From: Prevotellaceae bacterium | Lineage (GTDB): Bacteria; Bacteroidota; Bacteroidia; Bacteroidales; UBA932 | Assembly (NCBI GenBank): GCA_031257655.1 | Contig: JAIROF010000170.1 | Coordinates: 1 to 6,281, forward strand | Length of the DNA stretch: 6,281 nucleotides | Direction of reading: 5' to 3' | Part shown: positions 5,778 to 6,281 of the stretch, piece after piece | How the letters are laid out: every line of letters begins with the position of its first letter | How positions within the stretch are numbered: position 1 is the first letter of the stretch | Translations under genes and position numbers: made by a program | The notes under the pieces: generated by a model | What the model saw: the letters and a program-made list of their open reading frames with translations, nothing else | Databases searched by the model: none | Told to the model about the DNA's origin: nothing

Positions 5778-5993
5778 AATGATTTTTCTACTGTGATTTT
5801 TGACTTTTTTTCTGCGGAGAGGATGTTTTAGCGGATTCGCCATTTTTTTAGCGCGCAGACCTTGGCCGCCCGTAGCGCAGAAAGAAACCTCACTCCCCCC
5901 CTTTATCATCATTAGCAAACAGGTTTTAAGGAGTTTAATTGGTTTTGAACACCCCTACCCTACGGGATATTTAGCAATGCGAAATAAATAAAT

Positions 5994-6232
5994 TGGTTCT
6001 ACCGTTATTTGTGTGGAGGTAGAATGCTAAAGATACATCAGCTCAACTTTCGCATTCATGCAATTTATTAATTATGAACGTTTTGCAGTAAAGCTGTTTT
6101 TGTGTTCTACCATTTGTTAGACCTCGCCCCCGGCCCCTCTCCTTTGGAGAGGGGCCGGGGGCGAGGTCTAACTGTAGAATGTACAGTAATTTAATCATTT
6201 AGATGGCCTTCACACAAATAACGGTAGAACCA
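5994..6232. mobile_element. Possible MITE-like element with 22-bp terminal inverted repeats
   Basis: Perfect 22-bp inverted ends lie at 5994-6015 and 6211-6232, starting GGTTCTACCG when read inward from 5995. The unit is 239 bp, non-coding, and carries a large palindrome at 6116-6172. A second inverted motif near the left end (TTCTACC at 5997-6003, GGTAGAA at 6018-6024) resembles subterminal repeats. The terminal GGTTCT resembles ISL3-type ends in my memory, which is weak evidence. Flanks AATAAATT and AGCGAATT share only 5 of 8 positions, so there is no clean target duplication. It may be an old non-autonomous element or a structured RNA or DNA element. Confidence 0.4.
6116..6172. repeat. GC-rich palindromic repeat, copy 3, 27-bp perfect stem
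   Basis: The arms 6116-6142 and 6146-6172 pair perfectly over 27 bp around a TTT loop. The core CCCCTCTCC/GGAGAGGGG and the CCCCCGG arm are those of copies 1 and 2, but here both sides carry the full arm. After an asymmetric internal loop (5 bases left, 1 base right) pairing resumes with TTCTAC (6105-6110) and GTAGAA (6174-6179). No T-run follows on the plus strand. Confidence 0.92.
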
Positions 6233-6238
6233 GCGAAT

Positions 6239-6250
6239 TAGAATATTCTA
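6239..6250. repeat. 12-bp perfect palindrome TAGAATATTCTA
   Basis: It lies 7 bases outside the right inverted end and repeats the TTCTA/TAGAA word that recurs through the MITE-like unit (5997, 6020, 6105, 6175, 6225). It may be part of the same repeat family; nothing more can be said. Confidence 0.5.
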
Positions 6251-6281
6251 CTTTTTGAAGAATGCTCGTAGTAATCGGGAT

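Larger units (their letters stand above)
5308..6281. other. Gene-free, repeat-rich leader/intergenic region
   Basis: No credible coding sequence was found on either strand across about 970 bases. The open frames present are short, and one takes its tail from a palindromic repeat. The region contains the distal part of the 11-bp repeats, several hairpins, three copies of a GC-rich palindrome, one promoter-like motif and a MITE-like unit, each listed separately. The stretch between 5800 and 5990 shows nothing I can name. Confidence 0.7.

Noticed and set aside
5664..5918. Minus-strand frame of 84 codons across the promoter-like motif
   Set aside because: It reads straight through the TACCTTTGCAC element (as YLCTR), has a basic low-information composition and no start context or homology I recognise.
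5800..5991. Plus-strand frame of 63 codons
   Set aside because: Short, with no domain, no promoter or ribosome site, and biased Phe/Arg/Pro content.
6116..6172. Intrinsic terminator
   Set aside because: The stem is strong but has no T-run on the plus strand and no adjacent gene end, and its sequence is that of a dispersed repeat.
5493..6172. CRISPR array from three copies of a palindromic repeat
   Set aside because: Copies are in mixed orientation, irregularly spaced (32 bp, then about 520 bp) and unequal in arm length, with no cas genes.
5987..6239. 8-bp target-site duplication around the MITE-like unit
   Set aside because: AATAAATT and AGCGAATT agree at only 5 of 8 positions in AT-rich sequence, which is not a convincing duplication.

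Overview
The window looks like a chromosomal segment of a Bacteroidota bacterium, probably Bacteroidales. The evidence is compositional and motif-based: AT-rich gaps between moderately GC-rich genes, starts mostly without Shine-Dalgarno sequences, a TACCTTTG-type -7 promoter element (minus strand, 5740-5747), and dispersed GC-rich palindromes whose translation gives the PGPSPKERG tail seen on many spurious Bacteroidota ORFs. No rRNA, tRNA or CRISPR array was seen. Species cannot be fixed from this sequence.

Layout. All four convincing genes lie on the minus strand and form one compact operon that reads from about 5271 down to 52: (1) an exported two-domain protein, isochorismatase-like cysteine hydrolase plus ThuA-like domain (3520-5271); (2) a Gfo/Idh/MocA oxidoreductase with a twin-arginine signal (2145-3503); (3) a paralogous Gfo/Idh/MocA oxidoreductase without any signal peptide (834-2084); (4) a membrane-anchored, DUF2271-like small protein (52-837), whose start overlaps the previous stop as ATGA. 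Gaps are 16 bp, 60 bp and -4 bp. The last gene ends inside a 7-bp tandem repeat (21-73), next to a GAAG tetranucleotide repeat at the window edge.

The stretch 5308-6281 has no credible gene. It is a repeat-rich leader/intergenic region. It holds an 11-bp triple repeat just upstream of the operon, a GAGACGCAC hairpin, two copies of a GC-rich palindrome in opposite orientation forming a 36-bp inverted repeat, a promoter-like motif with an adjacent dyad, and a 239-bp MITE-like unit with 22-bp terminal inverted repeats enclosing a third, 27-bp-stem palindrome.

How the genes may work together (inference): Gfo/Idh/MocA dehydrogenases next to a ThuA domain recall the ThuA/ThuB pair of rhizobia, where ThuB-type dehydrogenases make 3-keto sugars. 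One dehydrogenase is predicted exported and one cytoplasmic, so the operon may oxidise a sugar or glycoside on both sides of the inner membrane. The substrate, and the role of the hydrolase and DUF2271-like protein, cannot be read from the sequence.
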